53,217 nt of DNA, from positions 1-53,217 of the forward strand of contig NZ_MUYM01000074.1 in assembly GCF_002150765.1 (NCBI RefSeq). Direction: 5' to 3'. The notes beneath the pieces were generated by a model. The model worked only from the letters and a program-made list of their open reading frames with translations, searched no databases and had not been told where the DNA came from. Below, piece after piece: positions 15,003-23,946 of this stretch (position 1 is its first letter; the number at the start of each line of letters is the position of its first letter). Position numbers and translations under genes: made by a program. The DNA is from Lentzea kentuckyensis. GTDB lineage: Bacteria; Actinomycetota; Actinomycetes; Mycobacteriales; Pseudonocardiaceae.

Positions 15003-18000
15003 GTGGCGGACTCGTTTGTGCACCTGCACGTGCACACCGAGTACTCGATGCTCGACGGCGCGGCCAAGGTGGCCCCGTTGTTCGAGGAAGCCGAGCGGCT
15101 CGGCATGACCGCTGTCGGCATGAGCGACCACGGCAACATGTACGGGTCCGACGAGTTCTACCAAACGGCCACGAAGACCGGCATCAAGCCGATCATCGGC
15201 ATCGAGGCCTATCTCGCGCCGCACAACCGCCTGCACAAGAAGCCGGTCTTCTGGGGCGATCCCGGCCAGCGCGGCGACGACATCTCCGGTGCCGGCGCGT
15301 ACACCCACATGACCATGTGGGCGCGCAACGCCGACGGGTTGCGCAACCTGTTCCGGCTGCACACCGAGGCGAGCAAGACGGGCTACTACTACAAGCCCCG
15401 CATGGACCGCGAGCTCGTCGCGCAGCATTCCGACGGCATCATCGCGACGACCGGCTGCCCGTCCGGCGAGGTGCAGACCCGCCTGCGGCTCGGGCAGGTC
15501 GAGGAGGCGGTCAAGGCCGCCGCCGACTACCAGGACATCTTCGGCAAGGAGAACTTCTTCCTGGAGCTGATGGACCACGGCCTCGACATCGAGCGCCGGG
15601 TCCGCGACGGCCTGCTGGAGATCAGCAAGAAGCTCGGCATCCCGCCGCTCGCGACCAACGACAGCCACTACGTCACCAAGGACCAGGCGGACACGCACTC
15701 GGCGTTGCTCTGCGTGCAGTCCGGCAAGATGCTGACCGACCCGAACCGGTTCAAGTTCGACGGAGACGGTTACTACCTGAAGTCGTCCGAGGAGATGCGG
15801 CAGATCTGGAAGGACCTGCCGGAGGCGTGCGACAACACGCTGCTCGTCGCGTCGATGGTCGAGTCCTACGAGGACATCTGGAGCATCAAGGACCGGATCC
15901 CGAACTTCGAGGTGCCGGAGGGCGAGGACCAGGCCTCGTGGTTCCGCAAGGAGATCCGGCGCGGTCTCGAGTGGCGGTTCCGGGGCCAGGAGGTCCCGGA
16001 CGAGTACATCAAGCGCTGTGACTTCGAGGCCCAGGTCATCATCGACAAGGGCTTCCCGGCGTACTTCCTGATCGTCGCCGACCTGATCAACTACGCCCGC
16101 AGCGTCGGCATCCGGGTCGGTCCCGGCCGTGGTTCGGCCGCGGGCGCCGCGGTGTCGTGGGCGATGGGCATCACGAACATCGACCCGATCCCGCACGGTC
16201 TGCTGTTCGAGCGGTTCCTGAACCCCGAGCGCACCGCCATGCCCGACATCGACATCGACTTCGACGACCGCCGGCGCGGCGAGATGATCCGCTACGCCAG
16301 CGAGAAGTACGGCGCGGACAAGGTCGCCCAGGTGATCACGTTCGGCACGATCAAGACCAAGGCCGCGCTGAAGGACTCGGCGCGCGTGCATCACGGCCAG
16401 CCGGGCTTCGCGATCGCGGACAAGATCTCGAAGGCGCTGCCGCCGCCGATCATGGCGAAGGACATCCCGCTCAACGGCATCATCAACAAGAGCCACCCGC
16501 GCTACGGCGAGGCGGCCGAGGTCAGGTCGCTGCTCGAGACCGACGCGCAGGTGAAGGAGATCTTCGACACCGCGCTCGGCCTGGAGGGCCTGATCCGCAA
16601 CGCAGGCGTGCACGCCTGCGCGGTGATCATGTCGAAGGACCCGCTGTCGGACTCCATCCCGCTCTGGTACCGCGACGACGGCTCGTTCATCACCGGCTGG
16701 GACTACCCGTCGTGCGAGAACATCGGCCTGCTGAAGATGGACTTCCTCGGGCTGCGCAACCTCACCGTGATGGGCGACGCGATCGAGAACATCGAAGCCA
16801 ACCGCGGCAAGGACGCGGTCCCGGACTTCGACACGCTCCCGATGGACGACCCGGAGACCTACGCGCTGCTCGGTCGTGGTGACACGCTCGGCGTGTTCCA
16901 GCTGGACGGTGGCCCGATGCGCGACCTGCTGCGCCGCATGCAGCCGACGTCGTTCGAGGACATCGTCGCGGTCGGCGCGCTGTACCGCCCCGGTCCGATG
17001 GGTGTGAACGCGCACAACGACTACGCGGACCGCAAGAACGGCCGTCAGGAAGTCAAGCCGATCCACCCGCAGCTCGAGGAACCGCTCAAGGAGATCCTCG
17101 GCGAGACGCACGGTCTGATCGTCTACCAAGAGCAGATCATGTTCATCGCCCAGGAGGTCGCGGGCTACTCGATGGGTCGAGCGGACGTGCTCCGCAAGGC
17201 CATGGGCAAGAAGAAGGCCGAGGTGCTGGCCAAGGAGTTCGAGGGCTTCCGGGAGGGCATGCGCAACGACCCGCGCGGCTTCTCCGACGAGGCGATCCAG
17301 GCGCTGTGGGACACGATTCTCCCGTTCGCCGGCTACGCGTTCAACAAGTCGCACGCGGCCGCGTACGGCCTGATCTCGTACTGGACCGCCTACCTCAAGG
17401 CGAACTTCCGCGCCGAGTACATGGCCGCCCTGCTGACGTCGGTCGGTGACAACAAGGACAAGTCCGCGGTCTACCTCGCCGAGTGCCGCCGCCTGGGCAT
17501 CAAGGTGCTCCCGCCGGACGTCAACGAGTCGGCGCTGCGCTTCGGTGCGGTCGGCACCGACATCCGCTTTGGTCTGGGCGCGGTCCGCAACGTCGGCGCG
17601 AACGTCGTCGAGTCGATCATCAAGACCCGCCGGGAGAAGGGCGCCTACACGTCCTTCACGGACTTCATGGACAAGTCCGAGCTCGTCGCGTGCAACAAGC
17701 GCGTGATCGAGTCGCTGATCAAGGCTGGCGCGTTCGACTCGTTCGGTCACACCCGCCTGTCGCTGATCCAGGTGCACGAGGACGCGGTCGACGCCGTCGT
17801 GCCGATCAAGCGCAAGGAGGCCGAGGGTCAGTTCGACCTGTTCGGCGCCGACAGCGGCGACGAACCGGACGACAGCACGTCCCCGCTGGCCCACCTCAAG
17901 TTCGGCACCGACGAGTACCAGCGCAAGCAGATGCTCAGCCTGGAAAAGGAAATGCTCGGGCTGTACGTGTCGTCGCACCCGCTCGACGGCGCCGAGCGGA

Positions 18001-18560
18001 TCCTGCGGAAGTTCGCGCCCAGGCCGATCGCGGTCGTGCTCGACGATCCGCCCAAGGAGGGCGAGCTGATCGTCTCGGGCATGATCTCGTCGATCGAGCG
18101 CCGGGTGAACAAGAACGGCCTGCCGTGGGCGATCACCGTGATCGAGGACCTGGACGCGTCCATCGAGGTGCTGTTCTTCCCGAAGTCCTACGAGGTCCTG
18201 CGCGACGACCTGGAGCTCGACTCCGCCGTGTGCGTGAAGGGGCGGGTGAACTGGCGCGAGGACAAGATGGCGATCTTCGGTGACGGTGTCGTCCCGCTCG
18301 ACATCAGCGACGCCGAGCTGAACCCCGACGCCGATCCGCCGCTCGTCCTCGGACTGCACACCAAGACGCTGACGCCCGAGCTGATCGAGGAGCTGAAGGT
18401 CACCTTCAAGTCGCACGAGGGCCACGTCGCGGTGCACCTGGAGGTCCAGAAGCGCGACAAGTCGAAGGAGATGCTGGTGGTGGACAACTACCGCGTCCAC
18501 CCGACGCCGTCGCTCTTCGGTGACCTGAAGACGATCCGCGGCGTCACGATCCAGCGGTAG
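15003..18560 (+). CDS. dnaE: DNA polymerase III alpha subunit
   Basis: 1185 aa, the standard replicative polymerase of actinobacteria (DnaE1). The start is GTG 15003, preceded by GGAGG (14994-14998). The PHP domain is at residues 1-210 ('FVHLHVHTEYSMLDGAAKV', 'MSDHGNMYG'), whose metal-binding His residues are present, so proofreading by this domain is possible as in mycobacteria. The polymerase palm has 'MPDIDIDFDDRRR' with catalytic Asp415 and Asp417. 'VGPGRGSAAGAAVSW' precedes it, and the finger/beta-clamp-binding regions follow. An OB fold lies near residues 1010-1090 ('GELIVSGMISSIERR'). No truncation or frameshift. It synthesises the leading and lagging strands with DnaN, DnaQ-like and DnaX partners. 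Confidence 0.98.
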   Translation: MADSFVHLHVHTEYSMLDGAAKVAPLFEEAERLGMTAVGMSDHGNMYGSDEFYQTATKTGIKPIIGIEAYLAPHNRLHKKPVFWGDPGQRGDDISGAGAYTHMTMWARNADGLRNLFRLHTEASKTGYYYKPRMDRELVAQHSDGIIATTGCPSGEVQTRLRLGQVEEAVKAAADYQDIFGKENFFLELMDHGLDIERRVRDGLLEISKKLGIPPLATNDSHYVTKDQADTHSALLCVQSGKMLTDPNRFKFDGDGYYLKSSEEMRQIWKDLPEACDNTLLVASMVESYEDIWSIKDRIPNFEVPEGEDQASWFRKEIRRGLEWRFRGQEVPDEYIKRCDFEAQVIIDKGFPAYFLIVADLINYARSVGIRVGPGRGSAAGAAVSWAMGITNIDPIPHGLLFERFLNPERTAMPDIDIDFDDRRRGEMIRYASEKYGADKVAQVITFGTIKTKAALKDSARVHHGQPGFAIADKISKALPPPIMAKDIPLNGIINKSHPRYGEAAEVRSLLETDAQVKEIFDTALGLEGLIRNAGVHACAVIMSKDPLSDSIPLWYRDDGSFITGWDYPSCENIGLLKMDFLGLRNLTVMGDAIENIEANRGKDAVPDFDTLPMDDPETYALLGRGDTLGVFQLDGGPMRDLLRRMQPTSFEDIVAVGALYRPGPMGVNAHNDYADRKNGRQEVKPIHPQLEEPLKEILGETHGLIVYQEQIMFIAQEVAGYSMGRADVLRKAMGKKKAEVLAKEFEGFREGMRNDPRGFSDEAIQALWDTILPFAGYAFNKSHAAAYGLISYWTAYLKANFRAEYMAALLTSVGDNKDKSAVYLAECRRLGIKVLPPDVNESALRFGAVGTDIRFGLGAVRNVGANVVESIIKTRREKGAYTSFTDFMDKSELVACNKRVIESLIKAGAFDSFGHTRLSLIQVHEDAVDAVVPIKRKEAEGQFDLFGADSGDEPDDSTSPLAHLKFGTDEYQRKQMLSLEKEMLGLYVSSHPLDGAERILRKFAPRPIAVVLDDPPKEGELIVSGMISSIERRVNKNGLPWAITVIEDLDASIEVLFFPKSYEVLRDDLELDSAVCVKGRVNWREDKMAIFGDGVVPLDISDAELNPDADPPLVLGLHTKTLTPELIEELKVTFKSHEGHVAVHLEVQKRDKSKEMLVVDNYRVHPTPSLFGDLKTIRGVTIQR

Positions 18561-18591
18561 AGGATCCCTCGAGAAATAGTGGCGGGCGATG

Positions 18592-18608
18592 AGTTAACGG
18601 GGTTAACT
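18592..18608. promoter_or_regulatory. Palindrome AGTTAAC-GGG-GTTAACT (BioQ-like)
   Basis: Perfect 7-bp arms around GGG, 8 nt before the P450 start. The core (T)TAAC-NNN-GTTA(A) resembles the TGAAC-NNN-GTTCA-type box of the actinobacterial biotin repressor BioQ. It also contains TTAACT (18603-18608), 7 nt before the GTG, which could be the -10 element. Binding would block the promoter. Confidence 0.45.
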
Positions 18609-18615
18609 GGGTGAG

Positions 18616-19821
18616 GTGACGACACTCACCCAGTTGCCCGCCGACTACGTCCAGAACCCACACGAAGTGCACGACCTGTTGCGTGCCGAGGGGCCCGTGC
18701 GGGAAGTCCAGATGCCGCGTGGGCTCAAGGTCTGGCTCGTGACGCGGTACGACGAGGCGAAGATCGCCCTCACCGACCCGCGGATCAGCAAGAACGTCCA
18801 GGAGGGTGGCCACCTCTTCGACGTGCACGCGCCGGCGAACGCGGGACGCCGTGACTTCAACCAGGCGCTGTCGGTCCACATGCTCAACATGGACGCGCCC
18901 GGCCACACCCGGCTGCGCAAGCTCGTGAACAAGGCGTTCACCTCGCGCCGGATCGAGCTGATGCGGCCGCGCGTCAACGAGATCGCCGCGGAGCTGATCG
19001 CGAAGCTGAACGACGGCGACGAGGTCGACCTGCTGGAGGCGTTCGCGTTCCCGCTGCCGATCACGGTCATCTGCGAGCTGCTCGGCATCCCGATCGACAA
19101 CCGCGACGAGTTCCGCGAGTGGTCGAACACGCTGCTGTCGTTCGGTTCGAACGAGGACATCGTGCACGCGTCCGGCGCGATGGCGGCGTTCCTCTTCGGA
19201 CACGTCGAGAAGGTCGCGGCGGCGGAGCCGGACGACACGTTCTTCTCCGCTTTGGTGCACGCCGACGACTCCGGTGACCGGCTTGACACCCAGGAACTCG
19301 TGTCGATGGCGTTCCTGCTGCTCGTCGCCGGGCACGAGACGACGGTGAACCTCATCGGCAACGCGGTGCTCTCGTTGCTGAACAACCCGGACCAGTTGCA
19401 GATCCTCAAGGACCGTCCCGAGCTGATCCCGGCCAGCGGCGAGGAGTTCCTGCGGCTGGAGGGACCGGTCAACATCGCGACCTTCCGCTACACCAAGGAA
19501 CCCATCGAACTCGGCGGCGTCATGATCCCCGAGAACGAGATCGTCATGGTGTCGCTGGTGGCCGCGAACCGGGACCCGGAGCGCTACCCCGATGCGGACA
19601 AGCTCGACGTGACGCGGTCCGCGCAGGGGCACGTGGCGTTCGGGCACGGCATCCACTTCTGCCTGGGCGCGCCGCTGGCCCGGCTGGAGTTCGACGTGGC
19701 GCTGACGCAGCTGCTGGCGCGGTTCCCGAACCTGAAGCTGGCCGCGGAGCCGGACACGCTGGTGTGGCGGGACAGCACGCTGATCCGCGGTCTGCACACC
19801 TTGCCGGTTCGTCTCGCTTAG
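18616..19821 (+). CDS. Cytochrome P450 (CYP107-like)
   Basis: 401 aa, starting at GTG 18616. The heme-binding loop 'FGHGIHFCLGAPLARLE' places the axial thiolate at Cys349. The I-helix oxygen-activation motif is 'AGHETT' (about residues 237-242), and the K-helix ExxR is in 'GEEFLRLEG'. It is a soluble class I P450 that needs a ferredoxin and reductase from elsewhere. It ends 10 nt before bioA. Bacillus BioI (CYP107H1) makes pimeloyl-ACP for biotin by cleaving acyl-ACP, so a P450 leading a bio gene set is suggestive, but residues specific to BioI cannot be judged by eye. Alternative: an unrelated secondary-metabolism P450. Confidence 0.92.
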   Translation: MTTLTQLPADYVQNPHEVHDLLRAEGPVREVQMPRGLKVWLVTRYDEAKIALTDPRISKNVQEGGHLFDVHAPANAGRRDFNQALSVHMLNMDAPGHTRLRKLVNKAFTSRRIELMRPRVNEIAAELIAKLNDGDEVDLLEAFAFPLPITVICELLGIPIDNRDEFREWSNTLLSFGSNEDIVHASGAMAAFLFGHVEKVAAAEPDDTFFSALVHADDSGDRLDTQELVSMAFLLLVAGHETTVNLIGNAVLSLLNNPDQLQILKDRPELIPASGEEFLRLEGPVNIATFRYTKEPIELGGVMIPENEIVMVSLVAANRDPERYPDADKLDVTRSAQGHVAFGHGIHFCLGAPLARLEFDVALTQLLARFPNLKLAAEPDTLVWRDSTLIRGLHTLPVRLA

Positions 19822-19831
19822 TGTTCCGCGG

Positions 19832-21088
19832 GTGGACGACCTGCTGAAGCTCGACCAGGCGCACGTCTGGCACCCGTACGGCCCGATGCCGGGCACCCAG
19901 GAGCCGTTGCTCGTCAGCGGCGCGGAGGGTGTCCGGCTCACCCTCGCGGACGGCCGGGAGCTGGTCGACGGCATGTCGTCCTGGTGGGCGGCGATCCACG
20001 GCTACCGGCACCCGGTGCTGGACGCGGCCGTCACCGAGCAGCTCGGCCGGATGAGCCACGTGATGTTCGGCGGGCTCACCCACGAGCCCGCCATCCGGCT
20101 CGCGACCAAGCTCGTCGAGATCACGCCGGCGGAGTTGCAGCACGTCTTCCTGTGCGACTCCGGCTCGGTGTCCGTCGAGGTCGCGGTCAAGATGTGCATG
20201 CAGTATTGGCGTTCGCAGGGGCGCCCGGAGAAGCGCCGGATGTTGACATGGCGCGGCGGCTATCACGGCGACACGTTCACGCCGATGTCTGTATGCGATC
20301 CAGTAGGCGGTATGCACTCGCTCTGGCATGGAATCCTGCCGGAGCAGGTCTTTGTAGACAGTCCACCGGCAGAATTGAATACTGCATACATTCAGCAGGT
20401 ATCCGACACCATCGAGCAGCACGCGCACGAGCTCGCCGCGATCATCGTCGAGCCGGTCGTGCAGGGTGCGGGCGGTATGCGGTTCCACGACCCGCGCTAC
20501 CTGCACGTGCTGCGTGAGCTTGCATACACACACGACGTGCTGCTCGTGTTCGACGAGATCGCCACGGGCTTCGGCCGCACCGGCGAGCTGTTCGGCGCCG
20601 ACCACGCCAACGTCAGCCCGGACGTCATGTGTCTCGGCAAGTCGCTGACCGGCGGATACCTGACGATGGCCGCGACCCTGTGCACATCACGGGTGGCGGA
20701 CGGGATCAGCAAGGGCGAGGTGCCGGTGCTCGCGCACGGGCCGACGTTCATGGGCAACCCGCTCGCGTCGGCGGTGTCACTGGCCTCGATCGACCTGCTG
20801 CTGTCCCAGGACTGGAAGCGTGAGGTCGCGCGGATCGAGAACGGCTTGAAGAACGGCCTCGCGCCCGCACGTGACCTACCGGCCGTGAAGGACGTGCGCG
20901 TGCTGGGCGCTATCGGGGTCGTGCAGCTGCATGAGCCCGTGGACATGGCACGAGCAACCAAGGCGGCCGTGGACGCCGGTGTGTGGCTGCGGCCGTTCCG
21001 CGACCTGATCTACACGATGCCGCCGTTCATCAGCACGGACGACGACATCGCGACGATCTGTCAGGGCGTGATCGCGGCGGCGAGCTGA
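19832..21088 (+). CDS. bioA: Adenosylmethionine-8-amino-7-oxononanoate aminotransferase
   Basis: 418 aa, starting at GTG 19832, 7 nt after TAGTGT (19819-19824), which overlaps the P450 stop; a leaderless promoter is likely besides read-through. 'HVWHPYGPMPG' and 'GMSSWWAAIHGYRHP' are BioA hallmarks; the PLP lysine is Lys270 in 'CLGKSLTGGYLT', and 'VFDEIATGFGRTG' holds the PLP-ring Asp. It transfers the SAM amino group to 7-keto-8-aminopelargonate to give 7,8-diaminopelargonate. The segment 20280-20410 is locally AT-richer with unusual codons (GTA, ATA, AAT), although the protein remains canonical. No bioF gene is in the window. Confidence 0.96.
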   Translation: MDDLLKLDQAHVWHPYGPMPGTQEPLLVSGAEGVRLTLADGRELVDGMSSWWAAIHGYRHPVLDAAVTEQLGRMSHVMFGGLTHEPAIRLATKLVEITPAELQHVFLCDSGSVSVEVAVKMCMQYWRSQGRPEKRRMLTWRGGYHGDTFTPMSVCDPVGGMHSLWHGILPEQVFVDSPPAELNTAYIQQVSDTIEQHAHELAAIIVEPVVQGAGGMRFHDPRYLHVLRELAYTHDVLLVFDEIATGFGRTGELFGADHANVSPDVMCLGKSLTGGYLTMAATLCTSRVADGISKGEVPVLAHGPTFMGNPLASAVSLASIDLLLSQDWKREVARIENGLKNGLAPARDLPAVKDVRVLGAIGVVQLHEPVDMARATKAAVDAGVWLRPFRDLIYTMPPFISTDDDIATICQGVIAAAS

Positions 21089-21303
21089 GTGTCGGTCGGC
21101 TCGACCATGAACTCACCGTTCGGGAGTACGACGACGGGGATCTGCCTGCGACCGGAGATCTCGATCGCCCTGTCCCGCGCCGCGTCGTCGTGCTCGACGT
21201 CGACGTAGGTGAACGGCACGTTGTTGCGGGTCAGCCAGGCTTTGGCCCGGCGGCAGTCACCACACCATTCGGCGCCGTACATCACGATCGGCTGCTCAGT
21301 CAT
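21061..21303 (-). CDS. Glutaredoxin-like/mycoredoxin-type thiol oxidoreductase
   Basis: 80 aa (MTEQPIVMYGAEWCGDCRRA). The CxxC redox site is Cys14-Gly-Asp-Cys17 in a compact glutaredoxin/NrdH fold with 'GRRQIPVVVLPNG' containing the cis-Pro (TVP-like) loop. In actinomycetes such proteins (mycoredoxin, CGDC/CGYC type) reduce mycothiol mixed disulfides. TAACGT lies 6 nt before the ATG, indicating a leaderless mRNA. It is convergent with bioA and overlaps it by 28 nt, and divergent from bioD (37-nt gap). Confidence 0.88.
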   Translation of the reverse strand: MTEQPIVMYGAEWCGDCRRAKAWLTRNNVPFTYVDVEHDDAARDRAIEISGRRQIPVVVLPNGEFMVEPTDTQLAAAITP

Positions 21304-21339
21304 GCCCTCACGTTAGGTGACGTCCTAGGGTAGGTGCCT

Positions 21340-22059
21340 GTGAGCGTGCTGGTGATCACCGGAACCGGAACCGAGGTCGGCAAGACCGCCGTCACCGCGG
21401 GCATCGCGGCGCTGGCCAGGGCAGAAGGCAGACGGGTCGCGGTGCTGAAGCCCGCGCAGACCGGCCTGCTGCCCGGCGAGCCGGGCGACGTGGCGGAGGT
21501 GGCGCGGCTGGCGGGCGACGTGACGACCCGTGAGCTGGCCAGATACCCCGACCCGCTGGCTCCGGACACCGCGGCCAGGCGGGCGGGAATGGCCACCGTG
21601 CACCCCGCGGACGTCGCCAAAGCCGTCACCGAGCTCGACGAGACCCACGACCTGGTGCTGGTCGAGGGCGCCGGCGGGCTGCTGGTGCGGTTCGACGAGA
21701 GCGGCTCCACGCTGGCCGACATCGCGTGGGCGGTGAACGCGCCCGTGCTGATCGTGGCCCAGGCCGGGCTCGGAACGCTGAACGCGACCGCGCTGACGGC
21801 CGAGGCGCTGCAGCGGCGTGGCATCGAGTCGCTCGGTGTCGTGGTCGGCAGTTGGCCGTTGCACCCGGACCTCGCCTCCCTGACCAACCTCGCGGACCTG
21901 CCCGACGCGGCGGGTGGCCCGCTGCTCGGCGCGCTGCCCCAGGGTGTGACGAAGCTCGGTTCCGTGGATTTCCTGGCGGTCGCCAAGAGATCGTTTTCAC
22001 CGTGGTTCGGCGGCGAGTTCGACCCGGAGACGTTCGCGGCTCAGTTCGCGGTCCAGTGA
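21340..22059 (+). CDS. bioD: Dethiobiotin synthetase
   Basis: 239 aa, starting at GTG 21340 (MSVLVITGTGTEVGKTAVT), 8 nt after TAGGGT (21326-21331); GTG 21334 is the alternative. The P-loop 'GTGTEVGKT' (about residues 7-15) binds ATP. 'VLKPAQTG' contains the conserved Lys, and 'VEGAGGLLVR' is the second nucleotide motif. It closes the ureido ring of dethiobiotin from 7,8-diaminopelargonate, CO2 and ATP. bioB follows 70 nt downstream; bioA precedes, with the small thiol oxidoreductase in between on the other strand. Confidence 0.96.
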   Translation: MSVLVITGTGTEVGKTAVTAGIAALARAEGRRVAVLKPAQTGLLPGEPGDVAEVARLAGDVTTRELARYPDPLAPDTAARRAGMATVHPADVAKAVTELDETHDLVLVEGAGGLLVRFDESGSTLADIAWAVNAPVLIVAQAGLGTLNATALTAEALQRRGIESLGVVVGSWPLHPDLASLTNLADLPDAAGGPLLGALPQGVTKLGSVDFLAVAKRSFSPWFGGEFDPETFAAQFAVQ

Positions 22060-22129
22060 CCTACATCGCTCCACGATGAAGGATTCAGTGAGGCATAGTG
22101 CTCGCCAGGCCACAGGAGGAGGAGAGACC

Positions 22130-23146
22130 GTGACCGCAGCTCCGGAACAGATCGACGTGCTCGACGAAGCTCGTGAGCAGGTGCTCGAACGAGGAGTCGG
22201 ACTGTCCGAAGCCCAGGTGCTCAAGGTGCTCGAACTGCCTGAGGACCGGATCCCCGAGCTCCTGGCGCTGGCGCACGAGGTGCGTGAGCGCTGGTGCGGG
22301 CCCGAGGTCGAGGTCGAGGGCATCGTCTCGCTGAAGACCGGTGGCTGCCCGGAGGACTGTCACTTCTGCTCGCAGTCGGGCCAGTTCCCGTCGCCAGTGC
22401 GGTCGGCGTGGCTCGACATCCCCGGCCTGGTCCGCGCGGCGCGGCAGACCCGCGACACCGGCGCGACCGAGTTCTGCATCGTGGCTGCCGTGCGCGGCCC
22501 GGACAAGCGACTGCTCTCGCAGGTGCGCGACGGCATCAAGGCCATCCGCGAGGACGGCAACGACATCCAGATCGCCTGCTCGCTCGGCATGCTCACGCAG
22601 GAGCAGGTCGACGAACTGGTGGCGATGGGCGTGCACCGCTACAACCACAACCTCGAGACGGCTCGCTCGCACTTTCCCGAGGTCGTGACCACGCACTCCT
22701 GGGAGGAGCGCTGGGACACGCTGAGGATGATCCGCGACGCCGGCATGGAGGTCTGCTGCGGCGGCATCATCGGCATGGGGGAGACGCTGGCGCAGCGCGC
22801 GGAGTTCGCCGTGCAGCTGGCCGAACTGGAGCCCGACGAGGTGCCGCTCAACTTCCTCATCCCGAACCCCGGCACGCCGTACGAGAACTACCCGGTCGTG
22901 GAGGGCGCCGAGGCGCTGCGCACGGTCGGCGCGTTCCGGCTGGCCCTGCCGCGCACGATCCTGCGGTTCGCCGGCGGTCGTGAGCTGACGTTCGGTGACC
23001 TGGGCGCGAAGCAGGGCATGCTCGGCGGCATCAACGCGATCATCGTCGGCAACTACCTGACGAACCTCGGCCGCCCGGCCCAGCAGGACCTCGACATGCT
23101 GGAAGAGCTGTCGATGCCCATCAAGGCGCTGAGCCAGACCCTGTGA
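22130..23146 (+). CDS. bioB: Biotin synthase
   Basis: 338 aa from GTG 22130, preceded by GGAGGAGGAGA; an upstream in-frame ATG at 22076 would give an improbable tail. The radical-SAM cluster ligands are Cys73, Cys77 and Cys80 in 'GGCPEDCHFC'. 'RYNHNLETARSHFPEV' and 'CCGGIIGMGET' are BioB-typical and hold [2Fe-2S] ligands. It inserts sulfur into dethiobiotin using two SAM molecules, the auxiliary cluster supplying sulfur. It is translationally linked to bsaP (TGATG at the junction). Confidence 0.97.
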   Translation: MTAAPEQIDVLDEAREQVLERGVGLSEAQVLKVLELPEDRIPELLALAHEVRERWCGPEVEVEGIVSLKTGGCPEDCHFCSQSGQFPSPVRSAWLDIPGLVRAARQTRDTGATEFCIVAAVRGPDKRLLSQVRDGIKAIREDGNDIQIACSLGMLTQEQVDELVAMGVHRYNHNLETARSHFPEVVTTHSWEERWDTLRMIRDAGMEVCCGGIIGMGETLAQRAEFAVQLAELEPDEVPLNFLIPNPGTPYENYPVVEGAEALRTVGAFRLALPRTILRFAGGRELTFGDLGAKQGMLGGINAIIVGNYLTNLGRPAQQDLDMLEELSMPIKALSQTL

Positions 23147-23340
23147 TGACCGCGATGTTCTGTTCCTTCTGCGGCAAGGAGGAGGCTGGCGGCGACCACG
23201 CGTTCTGCCGTCAGCGCCTCTCGCTGATCGACCCGCCGCGGTACTGCTCGGAGTGCGCGCGCCGGATGGTCGTCCAGGTGACCCCGGACGGCTGGACGGC
23301 GCGCTGCAGCCGTCACGGAGAGATCGATTCGGGGCGGTAG
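23146..23340 (+). CDS. bsaP: Biotin synthase auxiliary protein
   Basis: 64 aa starting at ATG 23146, overlapping the bioB stop by one base. It is Cys-rich: 'FCSFCGKEEAGG', 'HAFCRQRL', 'RYCSECARRM' and 'ARCSRHG'. The pattern CxxC, CxxxL, PPRYCxxCARRMVVQVTPDGW matches the small protein always next to bioB in mycobacteria and relatives, which is required for biotin synthase turnover and is thought to act on the iron-sulfur cluster. Coupling to bioB fits a stoichiometric partner. Which Cys residues bind metal is not visible here. Confidence 0.88.
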   Translation: MTAMFCSFCGKEEAGGDHAFCRQRLSLIDPPRYCSECARRMVVQVTPDGWTARCSRHGEIDSGR

Positions 23341-23353
23341 TAACCTCTCGCGA

Positions 23354-23944
23354 ATGGACGAGAAAGCAGCGCCGGTGCGCATCGAACCCGTGCCGGAGCC
23401 GCCGTACGTCTACCACTACATCCGGCCCCGGCCGAAGGTCGTGGTCAAGCGGGATCTGCTACCGGGCCTGGTGGTCCTGCTGACGACGTTCGCGGCCGGG
23501 CTCCCCGCCGCGTACGTGTGGTCGTGGCTCGCCCCGGCGCAGCTCAAGATCGTCTCGCCGCAGGACAACAAGTTCTACCCGATCGGGGTGGAGAGCTACC
23601 ACCGGCTCGACGCGCTGATGGTGTTCGTGCTGATCGGTCTCGGCGCGGGCGCGGTCACCGGTATCGGGACGTGGCTGCTGCGGCAGCGGCGCGGGCCGGT
23701 CGTGATGCTGGGCATGACGGCGGGCTCGTTCGCGGCGGCGTGGTTCGCGCAGTGGCTGGGCGGATCGCTGGCCGCGGGCGCGTACCCGATGCCGTCGTCG
23801 ATCAAGCCGAACGACACCCTGCTGATCGCGCCGTCTTTGGAGACGTGGTGGGGAATTCTGGCGTGGCCGTTGGCGGCCGCGCTGGCCTACGGCTGCTGCA
23901 CGGCGTGGAACGGCCTGGACGACCTGGGCCGCCGCCTCGGTTAG
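23354..23944 (+). CDS. DUF2567 family membrane protein
   Basis: 196 aa. A 33-residue cytosolic N-terminus rich in Pro precedes about four membrane segments (near residues 36-58, 86-106, 112-135 and 160-185). TAACCT (23341-23346) lies 7 nt before the ATG, so an independent leaderless transcript is likely. DUF2567 proteins sit beside bioB-bsaP in mycobacteria, so the neighbourhood is conserved, but no function is known. A role near biotin metabolism is only suggested by position. The gene ends just before a strong palindromic terminator. Confidence 0.8.
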   Translation: MDEKAAPVRIEPVPEPPYVYHYIRPRPKVVVKRDLLPGLVVLLTTFAAGLPAAYVWSWLAPAQLKIVSPQDNKFYPIGVESYHRLDALMVFVLIGLGAGAVTGIGTWLLRQRRGPVVMLGMTAGSFAAAWFAQWLGGSLAAGAYPMPSSIKPNDTLLIAPSLETWWGILAWPLAAALAYGCCTAWNGLDDLGRRLG

Positions 23945-23946
23945 GT

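Noticed and set aside
14889..18500. 1203-codon ORF opposite dnaE, and other long antisense ORFs (24687-26000, 32761-33534 extension to 34944)
   Set aside because: Shadows of GC-rich coding strands; composition is Arg/His/Gln/Asp-rich without domains.
22060..22129. Extended bioB start at 22076
   Set aside because: The added 18 residues do not fit the family; GTG 22130 has GGAGGAGGAG.
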